Shown here: positions 1 through 7,560 of the stretch, in pieces | Position numbering within the stretch: the first letter of the stretch is position 1 | Layout: each line of letters starts with the position of its first letter | Source of the DNA: HRBIN16 sp049969495 | GTDB lineage: Bacteria; Armatimonadota; HRBIN16 | Direction: 5' to 3' | Length of the DNA: 40,045 bases | Assembly (NCBI GenBank): GCA_049969495.1 | Contig: JBMFOT010000032.1 | Coordinates: 1-40,045, forward strand | Made by a program: the position numbers and the translations under genes | The notes under the pieces: generated by a model | Seen by the model: the letters and a program-made list of their open reading frames with translations, nothing else | Told to the model about the DNA's origin: nothing | Database searches by the model: none

Positions 1-860
1 AGCTGTGGTGGGGAGCGGTGCTCCCCGCGGCAATCACATTGTTCCTTCTGGCAGTCAGCTGGCGTGCGTGGCGCAGGGAGGGGGTACCTGCACACTGGGG
101 TACCCCTCTTGCCCTGGCGGCAGGATACCTTTTTGCTCACTGGCGTATCGTCGGCTTACCGCTCAATTTTCCGCCCGTGGACTCGAACGAGTGGCTCTTC
201 GTGGTGGCTATAGTGGTGGCAGTGTGGGGTGTGGTCGAGCACTTCGCCGCTAGACAGGCTCTTTTGCGCGATGCGGCACGTGCTGTGTTGGTATTCGTGC
301 TTTCATGGCTCGTGTTGCGTCCGCTGATGGGCAGCGTGTGGCAGGGAGCGTCGGCATACGTCTGGTGGCTCTCGTTGGCTTTGGGCTGGTGGTTGTGGTG
401 GAGTGTGCAGGCGCGATTAGCGGCGAATACGCCGGGGATACCGGTACCGCTGGTACTGTCGATGGTGGCTGGAGGTGGCGGCTTTGTGCTATTGTGGTCG
501 GGTAGTTCCTCGCTGTCGCAGCTGAGTGGAGCAGTCGCGGCGGTGACCGGTGCAATGGTTCCCCTTGTGCTCTGGCGAACCGGGGGGTGCATCGGCTCCG
601 GCGGTGTTGCCTTTGTAGCGGGCGCGCTTGGGCTTCTCTGGGTTAATGCGATAGCCTTCGTGCCGGTTCCCGTGTGGCGTATTGCCGCGCTGGCAACAGC
701 CTCTTTGACCCCGTTGTTTGCTCTGTTGCCCGGGCTGAAGCGAAAACCCGCGTGGCTCACCGTTGTGGTGTGCGCGGTCACAACTGCGGTTATCCTGTCC
801 GTGGTCCTGCTTCCAACCTATCGCGCCTACGTCGCCTCGGCAGGAGCATACGGATATTAG
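1..860 (+). CDS. Multi-span membrane protein, 3' part
   Basis: The reading frame is open to the left edge of the window, so the start lies upstream or at the GTG at 18; the stop is TAG at 858-860. The visible roughly 285 residues are strongly hydrophobic, with about eight to ten predicted membrane spans separated by short Arg-rich turns. The C-terminus ends a few residues after the last span. I recognise no family motif, catalytic residue or transporter signature. Its role cannot be stated beyond inner-membrane protein. The next gene begins about 60 bp later on the same strand, so the two may be co-transcribed. Confidence 0.7.
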   Translation, partial: LWWGAVLPAAITLFLLAVSWRAWRREGVPAHWGTPLALAAGYLFAHWRIVGLPLNFPPVDSNEWLFVVAIVVAVWGVVEHFAARQALLRDAARAVLVFVLSWLVLRPLMGSVWQGASAYVWWLSLALGWWLWWSVQARLAANTPGIPVPLVLSMVAGGGGFVLLWSGSSSLSQLSGAVAAVTGAMVPLVLWRTGGCIGSGGVAFVAGALGLLWVNAIAFVPVPVWRIAALATASLTPLFALLPGLKRKPAWLTVVVCAVTTAVILSVVLLPTYRAYVASAGAYGY

Positions 861-919
861 CCCTCTCCAAGCAGGAGTTACCCCCGCTGGTGTCCTATAC
901 AGCTATCTGGAGGAAGAAG

Positions 920-2260
920 ATGCCTGCAAAATTGCCACGTCTGAAAGTGTTTCGCGACCCTTCACATCCCTGTAGCGGTCGCTATCTGGTGACCGACAGG
1001 GGACGGCCCTTCTTCTATCTGGGGGATACTGCTTGGGAGCTGTTTCATCGCCTCACGCGCGAAGAGGCGGAACTCTATCTGAAAGACCGCGCCGGCAAGG
1101 GGTTTACGGTCATCCAGGCGGTTGCGCTGGCGGAGTTCGATGGGCTGGGTACTCCAAACGCCTACGGACATACCCCCTTGCGAAACAACGACCCCACCCA
1201 GCCCAACGAGGATTACTTCCGCCATGTGGATTTCATGGTGAGCAGGGCAGAGGAGCTGGGACTGTACATCGGGATGTTGCCCACGTGGGGCGATAAGGTG
1301 AACAAGAAGTGGGGTGTCGGTCCCGAGATTTTCACCCCCGACAACGCCCGCATCTACGGCGAGTTTTTGGGCAAACGCTATCGGGGGAGACCCATCATCT
1401 GGATTTTAGGGGGCGACCGCCCGATAGAGAACGATACCCATCTGGCGATATGGCGGGCGATGGCGGACGGACTGCGCAGGGGCGATGGCGGGGAACATCT
1501 CATCACTTACCATCCGATGGGAGGACAGTCCAGCTCGCAGTGGCTGCACGAGGAGGAGTGGCTGGATTTCAACATGCTGCAGTCCGGGCATCATGCCCGG
1601 TTCGTTCCCAACTATGAGATGATAGAGCGAGATTATCACCGCAAGCCCGTGAAGCCGTGTATGGACGGCGAGCCACGCTACGAAGATCACCCCATCAACT
1701 GGGACCCGAGGAACGGCTGGTTCACGGACTATGACGTGCGTCAGGCGGCGTACTGGGCATTGCTGGCAGGTGCGCATGGGCATACCTACGGCTGTCATGA
1801 CATCTGGCAGATGTACGAACCGGGCAAGCGGCAGCCAATCTCCCATGCACGCACCCCGTGGAAAGAAGCGCTTCACCTGCCCGGCGCGTCACAGATGCGG
1901 TACGTAAAGGCGTTAATGCTCTCTCGTCCACCCCTCTTGCGTGTGCCTGACCAGTCGTTGATAATGGACGACGCCGGCAAGGGGACAGAACATATTCGCG
2001 CTGCGCGAGGCGCGGACGGCAGCTACGCCTTTATCTACCTGCCTGTGCCCAAGGCGGTGCGGGTGAACCTGGAGAAGTTAAACGGCAAGAACCTGCGGGC
2101 ATGGTGGTTCAATCCGCGCAACGGACAGGCGCAACTGGTTGGTGAGTTTGCCCGACGCGGCGAGCGCACCTTCACTCCTCCCGGCGGCGAAACGCGCGAG
2201 GAGGACTGGGTGCTGGTACTGGACGAAGTGGGTAAGCGATTCCGAAAGCCGGGAACCTAA
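920..2260 (+). CDS. Apiosidase-like (DUF4038/GH140-type) glycoside hydrolase
   Basis: This 446-residue protein matches the DUF4038 apiosidase-like TIM-barrel family followed by the small beta-rich C-terminal domain usually annotated as a putative collagen-binding domain (about residues 350-440). The N-terminus has the family hallmark FFYLGDTAWELFHRL. Two acidic residues sit where retaining enzymes of this fold place their catalytic pair: D166 in WILGGDRP and E251 in MDGEPRYE. The known GH140 member removes apiose from rhamnogalacturonan II, but related proteins vary, so the substrate is uncertain. The ATG at 920 is chosen because GGAGGAAGAAG directly precedes it and the protein begins just before the conserved core; the frame is open further upstream. 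No signal peptide is visible, suggesting a cytoplasmic enzyme acting on imported oligosaccharides. Confidence 0.85.
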   Translation: MPAKLPRLKVFRDPSHPCSGRYLVTDRGRPFFYLGDTAWELFHRLTREEAELYLKDRAGKGFTVIQAVALAEFDGLGTPNAYGHTPLRNNDPTQPNEDYFRHVDFMVSRAEELGLYIGMLPTWGDKVNKKWGVGPEIFTPDNARIYGEFLGKRYRGRPIIWILGGDRPIENDTHLAIWRAMADGLRRGDGGEHLITYHPMGGQSSSQWLHEEEWLDFNMLQSGHHARFVPNYEMIERDYHRKPVKPCMDGEPRYEDHPINWDPRNGWFTDYDVRQAAYWALLAGAHGHTYGCHDIWQMYEPGKRQPISHARTPWKEALHLPGASQMRYVKALMLSRPPLLRVPDQSLIMDDAGKGTEHIRAARGADGSYAFIYLPVPKAVRVNLEKLNGKNLRAWWFNPRNGQAQLVGEFARRGERTFTPPGGETREEDWVLVLDEVGKRFRKPGT

Positions 2261-2298
2261 AGGAGGAGCTGCCGTAGCCTTCATCACTGGGGTGACAC

Positions 2299-3384
2299 CT
2301 ACTCGTACGTCCCCAGCTCCAGCCCCTTTTGCACGAAGTAGCGATAGGTCTCGTAGTGCACCGTGTTGGGAATAGAGTGGTCGCTGTGCAGCACGTAACC
2401 GTAGTTGCCCTTCACGATGGGGATTTTTGCCTCCAGCTCGGCGTCTACCTTGCGCTTGTCATTCGAGTAGAGTACGCGCACATCGATGCCGCCCATGAAG
2501 GAGAGCCTGTCGCCGAAGTTGCGGTACAGGCGCACCAGGTCCATACCCGCCTTCACCTCAATGACCTGCAGGCAGTCGATACCTGCCTCGATCATGCCCG
2601 GCACCAGCGGTTCCACGTAACCACAGGAGTGCATAATCACCGGCAGCCCCAGACTCTTCGCGTACCGGATGGTCTTGATATGCCCCGGCTGTATGATTTC
2701 TTTATACATTGCGGGCGACATGAAGGGACGTCCCTTGAAACCCATGTCCTCGTAGAACCAGATGCCGTCGGGTAGACCCTCTTCCGCAAAGAGGATTTCC
2801 ATAAGGCTAATGGTCAGCTCAGCATAGGTGTTGACCATATCCTTCACCCAGTCGGGGTCGTCGATCATGCCCATCAGCATGTACTCATGGCCGCAGACGG
2901 GGTGCATCAGCTCGAATACGTTCACGCCGGACCAGCAGAAGAATCTCTGCTTCTCCTGCGCGTAGCGGCGGGTATTGCGGTAAGCCTCGAAATGGATGCG
3001 CCGGCGATCGGGGGTGAGCTGGGGTTTGATGTGCTCCTCCCACGTGCGACGGTCTTTTACCAGAAAGTCCACATGTTCCGGCGTGGCGTCATGTAGTTTG
3101 TGACGGCGTAGCAGCGCGCCGTTTCCGTCGCGTACGAGGATGGTTTCCTCCGTCTCTTCTACCACTTCCGGCACATAGTCCAGGTCGGCAACCATGTTGA
3201 AGGGCCAGCAGAGCTCTAAATCGTAGCCGAAATGGTCCGCCAGGTTCTCGCCTTCGCGGATGTAGCCTGCCTCCAGCCAGCTCCGGTAGGTGTCACCCCA
3301 GAAGTGCTCGAACACACCGATGCGGTCTACCGGCTGGCGTTTCAGGATGTTGTGTATGCGCTCTACGCTGGTTAGCGTCTGCAT
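2299..3384 (-). CDS. URO-D-like / methylcobamide methyltransferase-like protein (1)
   Basis: A 361-residue TIM-barrel protein of the uroporphyrinogen decarboxylase superfamily. It starts with the typical ERIHNILKRQPVDRI segment and carries MHSCGYVEP with H252-x-C254, the His-x-Cys pair used for zinc binding in MtaA/CmuA-type methyltransferases. The usual third cysteine region reads LHSDHSIPNT here, so it is neither a classic HemE nor a classic corrinoid methyltransferase. Such proteins are common beside sugar-utilisation genes in Armatimonadota and Planctomycetes, with unknown substrates. The ATG at 3384 is chosen for its GGAGGACACTC ribosome site and agreement with the family start; the open frame upstream lacks these. 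It converges with the apiosidase-like gene, 38 bp apart. A second, diverged relative lies at 7561-8907. Confidence 0.85.
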   Translation of the reverse strand: MQTLTSVERIHNILKRQPVDRIGVFEHFWGDTYRSWLEAGYIREGENLADHFGYDLELCWPFNMVADLDYVPEVVEETEETILVRDGNGALLRRHKLHDATPEHVDFLVKDRRTWEEHIKPQLTPDRRRIHFEAYRNTRRYAQEKQRFFCWSGVNVFELMHPVCGHEYMLMGMIDDPDWVKDMVNTYAELTISLMEILFAEEGLPDGIWFYEDMGFKGRPFMSPAMYKEIIQPGHIKTIRYAKSLGLPVIMHSCGYVEPLVPGMIEAGIDCLQVIEVKAGMDLVRLYRNFGDRLSFMGGIDVRVLYSNDKRKVDAELEAKIPIVKGNYGYVLHSDHSIPNTVHYETYRYFVQKGLELGTYE

Positions 3385-3525
3385 GAGTGTCCTCCGCTGT
3401 TGTACACGCCTTGGGGTTATATTCCAGCGTTTCCAGAAGAAAACCTGCCCACGGTACCGGGTGGTCATGCAGCATGGCGGAAAATGATTTTTTACGAAAA
3501 ATTTTTGAAAGACTATCGAAACCAC

Positions 3526-3554
3526 TGGATTTTTCATGCAAGATGCCGTATAAT
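3526..3554 (+). promoter_or_regulatory. Promoter of putative leader or small RNA
   Basis: A perfect -10 hexamer TATAAT at 3549-3554 is preceded, 17 bp away, by TGGATT at 3526-3531 (three of six matches to the -35 consensus). Transcription would begin near 3561. The surrounding sequence is AT-rich compared with the rest of the window. Confidence 0.55.
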
Positions 3555-3560
3555 TTAGAA

Positions 3561-3646
3561 TGACTAAGCACTACTGGACAATCCTATCGGCAGCACACCC
3601 AACTTCCCATAGGTCGGAGGCAGCACTGACCTATGGGGCTTTTTTT
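3561..3646 (+). ncRNA. Putative small RNA or transcription-attenuator leader
   Basis: Between the promoter at 3526-3554 and the terminator at 3606-3646 lies an 86-nt non-coding stretch. It has two copies of GGCAGCAC (about 3589-3596 and 3619-3626), one before the terminator stem and one in its loop. CCTAT at 3583-3587 could pair with ATAGG at 3609-3613, which would break the terminator stem, so an alternative antiterminated fold is possible but only five base pairs long. The next gene in this direction is the DUF2339 protein at 3854. It could therefore be a ligand-responsive leader of that gene or a free-standing small RNA. I do not recognise a known riboswitch class. Confidence 0.4.
3606..3646 (+). 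terminator. Rho-independent terminator
   Basis: A perfect 10-bp stem CCCATAGGTC / GACCTATGGG (3606-3615 and 3628-3637) with a 12-nt loop is followed by GC and seven T residues. This is the strongest intrinsic terminator in the window. It lies about 210 bp upstream of the DUF2339 start, not downstream of any plus-strand gene. Confidence 0.85.
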
Positions 3647-3853
3647 GTTTGTGCCCTTGTACATCCCCCGGGAACCCTCCGCGCGCGGCACATGTCTAAC
3701 GTAAGCTGTGCAACTTCTGGGAGGCGTAGCGTGTCATAGCAGATGGTGCAGATACAGGTTGCCTCCGAGAGGAGGTATTCCGTGTTGTACACAAAGGATT
3801 CGCCCACTGTTGCTGTGAAGTGAATGATAGACATCGCCGGGAGGTAGCGAGCC
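3647..3853. other. Non-coding stretch before the DUF2339 gene
   Basis: I see no supported gene here. The region ends in GGGAGGTAG, the ribosome binding site of the gene at 3854. If the terminator at 3606-3646 is read through, this would be the remaining 5' leader. A 74-codon frame on the minus strand covers it but has no ribosome site of its own. Confidence 0.5.
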
Positions 3854-6562
3854 ATGCCCGAGCAAGAGGAACCAAACCTCGTTCAACAGCGACTGGAGCA
3901 GCTGGAACGCCGGATGGAGGAGCTGGCACAGCGGTTGGAACGAATAGAGCAACAGGTGCGTCCTCCTGCGCCTCCGGAACCCGTGCCATCTGCTAAACCC
4001 ACCGCTCCGTCGCCACGTGATGTGGTTGCCGCTCAGCCGGTTATTCCCCCGCCTCCGATCGTTCCTCCGCTTCCCGAGGAAACCGTTGCTCGCATTACTC
4101 CCGAACCCTCTGAGACGCCTCCTCCAGCCGAACCTGCGCCTCCGGTCACTCCGATAGCGGCTGAACTAGAGCCGGGTATCAGCGGATATTGGGAGCAGCT
4201 GGTGGGAGGCAAAGGCGCACTGTGGCTCGGTTCTATCGCCACCTTTTTTGCGCTCGCCTTCTTCCTTGCGTATACGTGGCAGTTTCTGGGCGACGTGGTG
4301 AAGCTGATTCTGGGGTTCGCGGCAGGCGCAGCTCTGCTGGCATTTGGCGAGCACTCGCGCAAGCGGGTAGAGCGGTGGTTCAGCGAGGGCATCTTGGGTG
4401 CAGGCATCGCAATGCTGTACCTCAGCATCTGGGCGGGGGCACAGCGGTATCACCTGTTCTCTTTTGAGGTTTCCTTCGCGCTGATGGCGGCGACCGTTTT
4501 TCTGGGGGTCATGCTCGCATTGCGCTACGACGCCATGAGCCTCAGCGTGCTCGCCACCATCGGCGGCTTCCTGACCCCGGTGTTGCTGCGGTCCGAAGGC
4601 GGAGCGTCCGCCAGTCCTTATCCGCTGCTCACCTACGTGACGGTGCTGAACGCCGGCATCCTCGCGGTGTCGTTGTACCGGCAGTGGCGTGCGCTGGTGT
4701 GGCTGAGCTTCTTCGCCACCATCCTGCTGGTGCTGGGCTGGACGGTGGATAGCTATCAGGAGCGTTTCCGCTGGGCGGTTTTCGCGTACGTCACGCTGAA
4801 CTTCCTGCTGTTTCTCGGGTGTGCCTGCTTCCGCAGTCTGGTGCAGCGCGTCAACACCGAAGCGGAGGAAATCCTGCTGGTGTTCGCCGATGCGGGCGTA
4901 TACGCGCTGGCTGGATATGCTCTGCTCGGTGAGGCGATGGGAGATTATCCTTCCGCCTTCGCGCTCATCCTGGCCATCTTGTTCGGTGCGTTGAGCGTGC
5001 TGACTCACCGCAGAGCACCTCAGAACCGCAACCTGACAAATAGCCTGGGCGGACTGGCGCTGTTCTTCCTGACCATTGCCGTGCCTGTGCAGCTGAAGCA
5101 AGACTGGTTAGTGGTAGGGTGGAGCGTACAGGCGGCAGTACTGGTGGCGCTGGGATTGCGCCTGAACAGCCCGCTGTTGCACCGAGCAGGGCAAATCGTG
5201 TGGGTGATTGCCTTGCTGGCTCTGGCGGTGGTCATGTTGAGTGTGGAAGCGACAAGGCATCTGCTGTTCCTCCATGAGCGAGGCTTACCTCTGCTGGCGA
5301 CGGTCGCGGCGACGGCGTGGATGGCTGTGGAAAGCCGACGTGTTACCGCGTTGAAAGATGAACTCGCAGCATGGTACAGCGCATTGGCGACGCTGGGTGG
5401 AGCGTGGCTGCTGGCGCAGGAGACCACTCTTGCCGTGGAGTGGCGGTCTTCCCGTCTTGAGCAGGCGTGGCAAGCGGTGGCGATGTACTCGGTAGCCGTC
5501 GTGTGGGCGATATATGCCCTGCTGATGCACCGGCTGGGCGCGAGGGTGAGCGACCTGTGGGTGCGTTTCTGCGCATTGTTGATAGCGACTCTGGCGGCGG
5601 TGCTGCCGGTATGGGCGATGGTATCCGTGCCTGTGGATGCCTGGACGCCTTTCTGGAACGTACGCTGGTTCTCCGCCGTGCTGGTGGGCATCCTGCTGGG
5701 AGTACTGGCGGGGATGGTAGCACGAGAACAGGAGCGCGCTGTTCCCGAAGAGGCAGAGGCGTTTGGCTATCTGACCGTACTGGTCAGCATCTTGATGTGG
5801 ATTGCGCTTTCGGCAGAGGTGTATCTGGGCTTTCGCGCCTGGCGAATGTCTATAGACCCGCAGCTGTGGGCGATCGCCGCATGGTTTGCGCTCGTGACGC
5901 TGTGGAGCCTGCTCGCTGCGCTGTTTGTCGCGCTGGGCATCGCGTGGAATCTGCTCGGGCTGCGCTTGCTGGGCTACCTGGCCGGGGGAGCGGCGGTTGT
6001 TGTATTGCTGATGTACTCGCTATCCACTCTACCCGGTTCGGCTGTTTCCCCGTTGTGGGTTCCGCTCCTGAACCTGCGTGCGCTGGCGTTTGCGACGAGC
6101 GCGTTGGCAGCGGTATGGATAGCGGTGCTTCTCAGCCGTCGCCCGTCACAGAGCACCCTGTCCGAGACTTCGCTGGCGGGTGGCATCGTCGCGCTGGCGG
6201 TAGCGGTACTGCTCTGGGGCGTTACGCAGGAGACCTATCAGGCGTTTTACTACTGGCACGCGACGGGCGCGTTAACAGGCGACTGGCAGCGCATGGCGCA
6301 GATGGCGATTTCGCTGGTGTGGACGCTGTTCGGGGCGGTGATGCTGATCGTGGGCATCCTGCGTTCGCTGCAACCTACACGGCTCGCCGCACTAGGACTG
6401 CTGGGCTTCACCGCGCTGAAGGTGTTCCTGGTTGACCTGAGCTTTCTGGACACACCGATGCGCATTCTGTCTTTTGGAGGGTTGGGGATTACACTCATCG
6501 GTATCTCCTGGTTATACAGCCGATACGGCATCGGCGGGACGGGTAGCCTGCGGCATACCTGA
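3854..6562 (+). CDS. DUF2339 family large integral membrane protein
   Basis: This 902-residue protein has the DUF2339 layout. It starts with a cytoplasmic coiled coil (about residues 5-38, LEQLERRMEELAQRLERIEQ), followed by a Pro-rich linker (about 38-100) and then more than twenty hydrophobic spans from about residue 118 to the C-terminus. The sequence after the linker, YWEQLVGGKGALWLGSIATF, is typical of the family's first membrane segment. Function is unknown; members are large polytopic proteins suspected of roles in the cell envelope. The ATG at 3854 follows GGGAGGTAGCGAGCC. It is preceded by a terminator-bearing leader, so expression may be conditional. Its 3' end faces a decayed gene start on the opposite strand. 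Confidence 0.85.
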   Translation: MPEQEEPNLVQQRLEQLERRMEELAQRLERIEQQVRPPAPPEPVPSAKPTAPSPRDVVAAQPVIPPPPIVPPLPEETVARITPEPSETPPPAEPAPPVTPIAAELEPGISGYWEQLVGGKGALWLGSIATFFALAFFLAYTWQFLGDVVKLILGFAAGAALLAFGEHSRKRVERWFSEGILGAGIAMLYLSIWAGAQRYHLFSFEVSFALMAATVFLGVMLALRYDAMSLSVLATIGGFLTPVLLRSEGGASASPYPLLTYVTVLNAGILAVSLYRQWRALVWLSFFATILLVLGWTVDSYQERFRWAVFAYVTLNFLLFLGCACFRSLVQRVNTEAEEILLVFADAGVYALAGYALLGEAMGDYPSAFALILAILFGALSVLTHRRAPQNRNLTNSLGGLALFFLTIAVPVQLKQDWLVVGWSVQAAVLVALGLRLNSPLLHRAGQIVWVIALLALAVVMLSVEATRHLLFLHERGLPLLATVAATAWMAVESRRVTALKDELAAWYSALATLGGAWLLAQETTLAVEWRSSRLEQAWQAVAMYSVAVVWAIYALLMHRLGARVSDLWVRFCALLIATLAAVLPVWAMVSVPVDAWTPFWNVRWFSAVLVGILLGVLAGMVAREQERAVPEEAEAFGYLTVLVSILMWIALSAEVYLGFRAWRMSIDPQLWAIAAWFALVTLWSLLAALFVALGIAWNLLGLRLLGYLAGGAAVVVLLMYSLSTLPGSAVSPLWVPLLNLRALAFATSALAAVWIAVLLSRRPSQSTLSETSLAGGIVALAVAVLLWGVTQETYQAFYYWHATGALTGDWQRMAQMAISLVWTLFGAVMLIVGILRSLQPTRLAALGLLGFTALKVFLVDLSFLDTPMRILSFGGLGITLIGISWLYSRYGIGGTGSLRHT

Positions 6563-6663
6563 GCCATGGTTTTCACGCAGGCTCCCCCTGTAAGGCTTTC
6601 TACCACCGCGCCGTCCACGAACAGCTCCCAGTAGGAGTCTACCGTCGACGTACCGTTTCGCAT
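6563..6663 (-). pseudogene. Decayed 5' fragment of a hydrolase-like gene
   Basis: On the minus strand an ATG at 6661-6663 follows a good AGGAGGG site. It opens a frame reading SYWELFVDGAVVESLTGG within the first 28 codons. This resembles the opening W-x-LFVDD-x-LIE of large Armatimonadota and planctomycete glycosidase-like proteins. After about 33 codons the frame runs antisense into the 3' end of the DUF2339 gene and stops at 6250 with no further family resemblance. I read it as the stub of a gene whose remainder was lost by deletion. It lies 10 bp downstream of the sialidase-like gene and was probably part of the same transcript. The family match is from memory of the motif. Confidence 0.4.
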
Positions 6664-6673
6664 CGGTTCCCTC

Positions 6674-7348
6674 CTACCACCTCAGCTTCTCGATGCCCTC
6701 TTTGTGCACGCGGAAGCGCATCGCCCGGACCGCACTGCCCTCGCCCTCTTCGTAGTAGATTGCCAGCACCGAACCGTCTTTCAGCTCTACCGTAGAGGGA
6801 TACGCGCCGATTACCTCATCCAGCACGTAGGGGCCCTGCCAGCTCCTGCCCTCGTTGCGGCTAATGTGCAAGGCAGTATTGGGCAGACGGTGTGTGAGCA
6901 GGATTTCGCCTGTGCTCAGGCGTGTCAGGTGCGGAGCGTGACCGGGAAAGCCGATAACGGGCCGCTTGCTCCACGTGCGACCATCGTCATGGGAAAATAC
7001 CACCTTCGTGTCGAACTCCACGCCACCGGAGGTTTTGCGGTAGGTGAAGAAGGAGCAGACCAGCGTGCCATCGTGCAACCGGGCGATGTGAGGGTCGCGA
7101 TCGTCGTCGGCGCCGTCATACAGCACCTGCGGTTGGCTCCACGTACGCCCTTCATCCTGCGAGCGCACGAAGCAGACGCGCCCTCCGCGTGGATACTCCC
7201 GATTGGGTAAGGAGACATGTCCGTAGCCCGCGTAAAAGACGCAGAGAACGTCGCCGTTCTTTAGCCGACAGGCATCCGGGAACGCCTGATACGAACCTGC
7301 CGCCTCCCCACGCGAGATGCGCTGGTAGTATGCTGTATCGTTGAACAC
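6674..7348 (-). CDS. Sialidase-like (BNR/Asp-box) protein, short
   Basis: A 224-residue beta-propeller-type protein with three clear Asp-boxes of the S-x-D/N-x-G-x-x-W form: SQDEGRTW, SHDDGRTW and SRNEGRSW. The FPDACRLKNGDVLCVFYAG and YPSTVELKDGSVLAIYYEEG segments are typical of the exo-alpha-sialidase superfamily. It is shorter than classical six-bladed sialidases (350 or more residues), so it may be a compact non-hydrolytic or oligomeric form. The GTG at 7346-7348 is preferred because CGGGAGGTGTACC lies just upstream and family similarity begins there; the frame continues upstream without a ribosome site. No signal peptide is visible. It follows the second URO-D-like gene on the same strand after 212 bp. 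Confidence 0.75.
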   Translation of the reverse strand: MFNDTAYYQRISRGEAAGSYQAFPDACRLKNGDVLCVFYAGYGHVSLPNREYPRGGRVCFVRSQDEGRTWSQPQVLYDGADDDRDPHIARLHDGTLVCSFFTYRKTSGGVEFDTKVVFSHDDGRTWSKRPVIGFPGHAPHLTRLSTGEILLTHRLPNTALHISRNEGRSWQGPYVLDEVIGAYPSTVELKDGSVLAIYYEEGEGSAVRAMRFRVHKEGIEKLRW

Positions 7349-7373
7349 GGTACACCTCCCGGTGAGACTCTCC

Positions 7374-7412
7374 CTCGCAACGCTTTCGCTACGAGGGTTC
7401 TCGCAACGCTTT
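7374..7412. repeat. Short direct repeat upstream of sialidase-like gene
   Basis: CTCGCAACGCTTT occurs twice, at 7374-7386 and 7400-7412, within the 212-bp gap between the two minus-strand genes. A small GGGAGG / CCTCCC hairpin lies further right, near 7522-7540. No other feature is seen in this gap. Confidence 0.5.
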
Positions 7413-7560
7413 TGTTTTCGCGGGGGGAAAGGTTGCTCCTGCTGCTGCCGTTTTGGCAGAGCAAATTGGTACCCCAAGATGTTTCTGGAACTGCTGAGAG
7501 CTCTGAGTGAGCATCAGGTCACCGGGAGGTTCGCCCTCCCCATTACGGACTACCAGTAGT

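Noticed and set aside
3631..3855. 74-codon minus-strand frame with a C-x-C-x2-C motif before DUF2339
   Set aside because: Its start overlaps the DUF2339 start codon, it has no ribosome site and it runs into the terminator hairpin.
4166..5101. 311-codon minus-strand frame opposite DUF2339
   Set aside because: Gln/Arg/Glu-rich shadow frame with no ribosome site; the plus strand is a convincing membrane protein.
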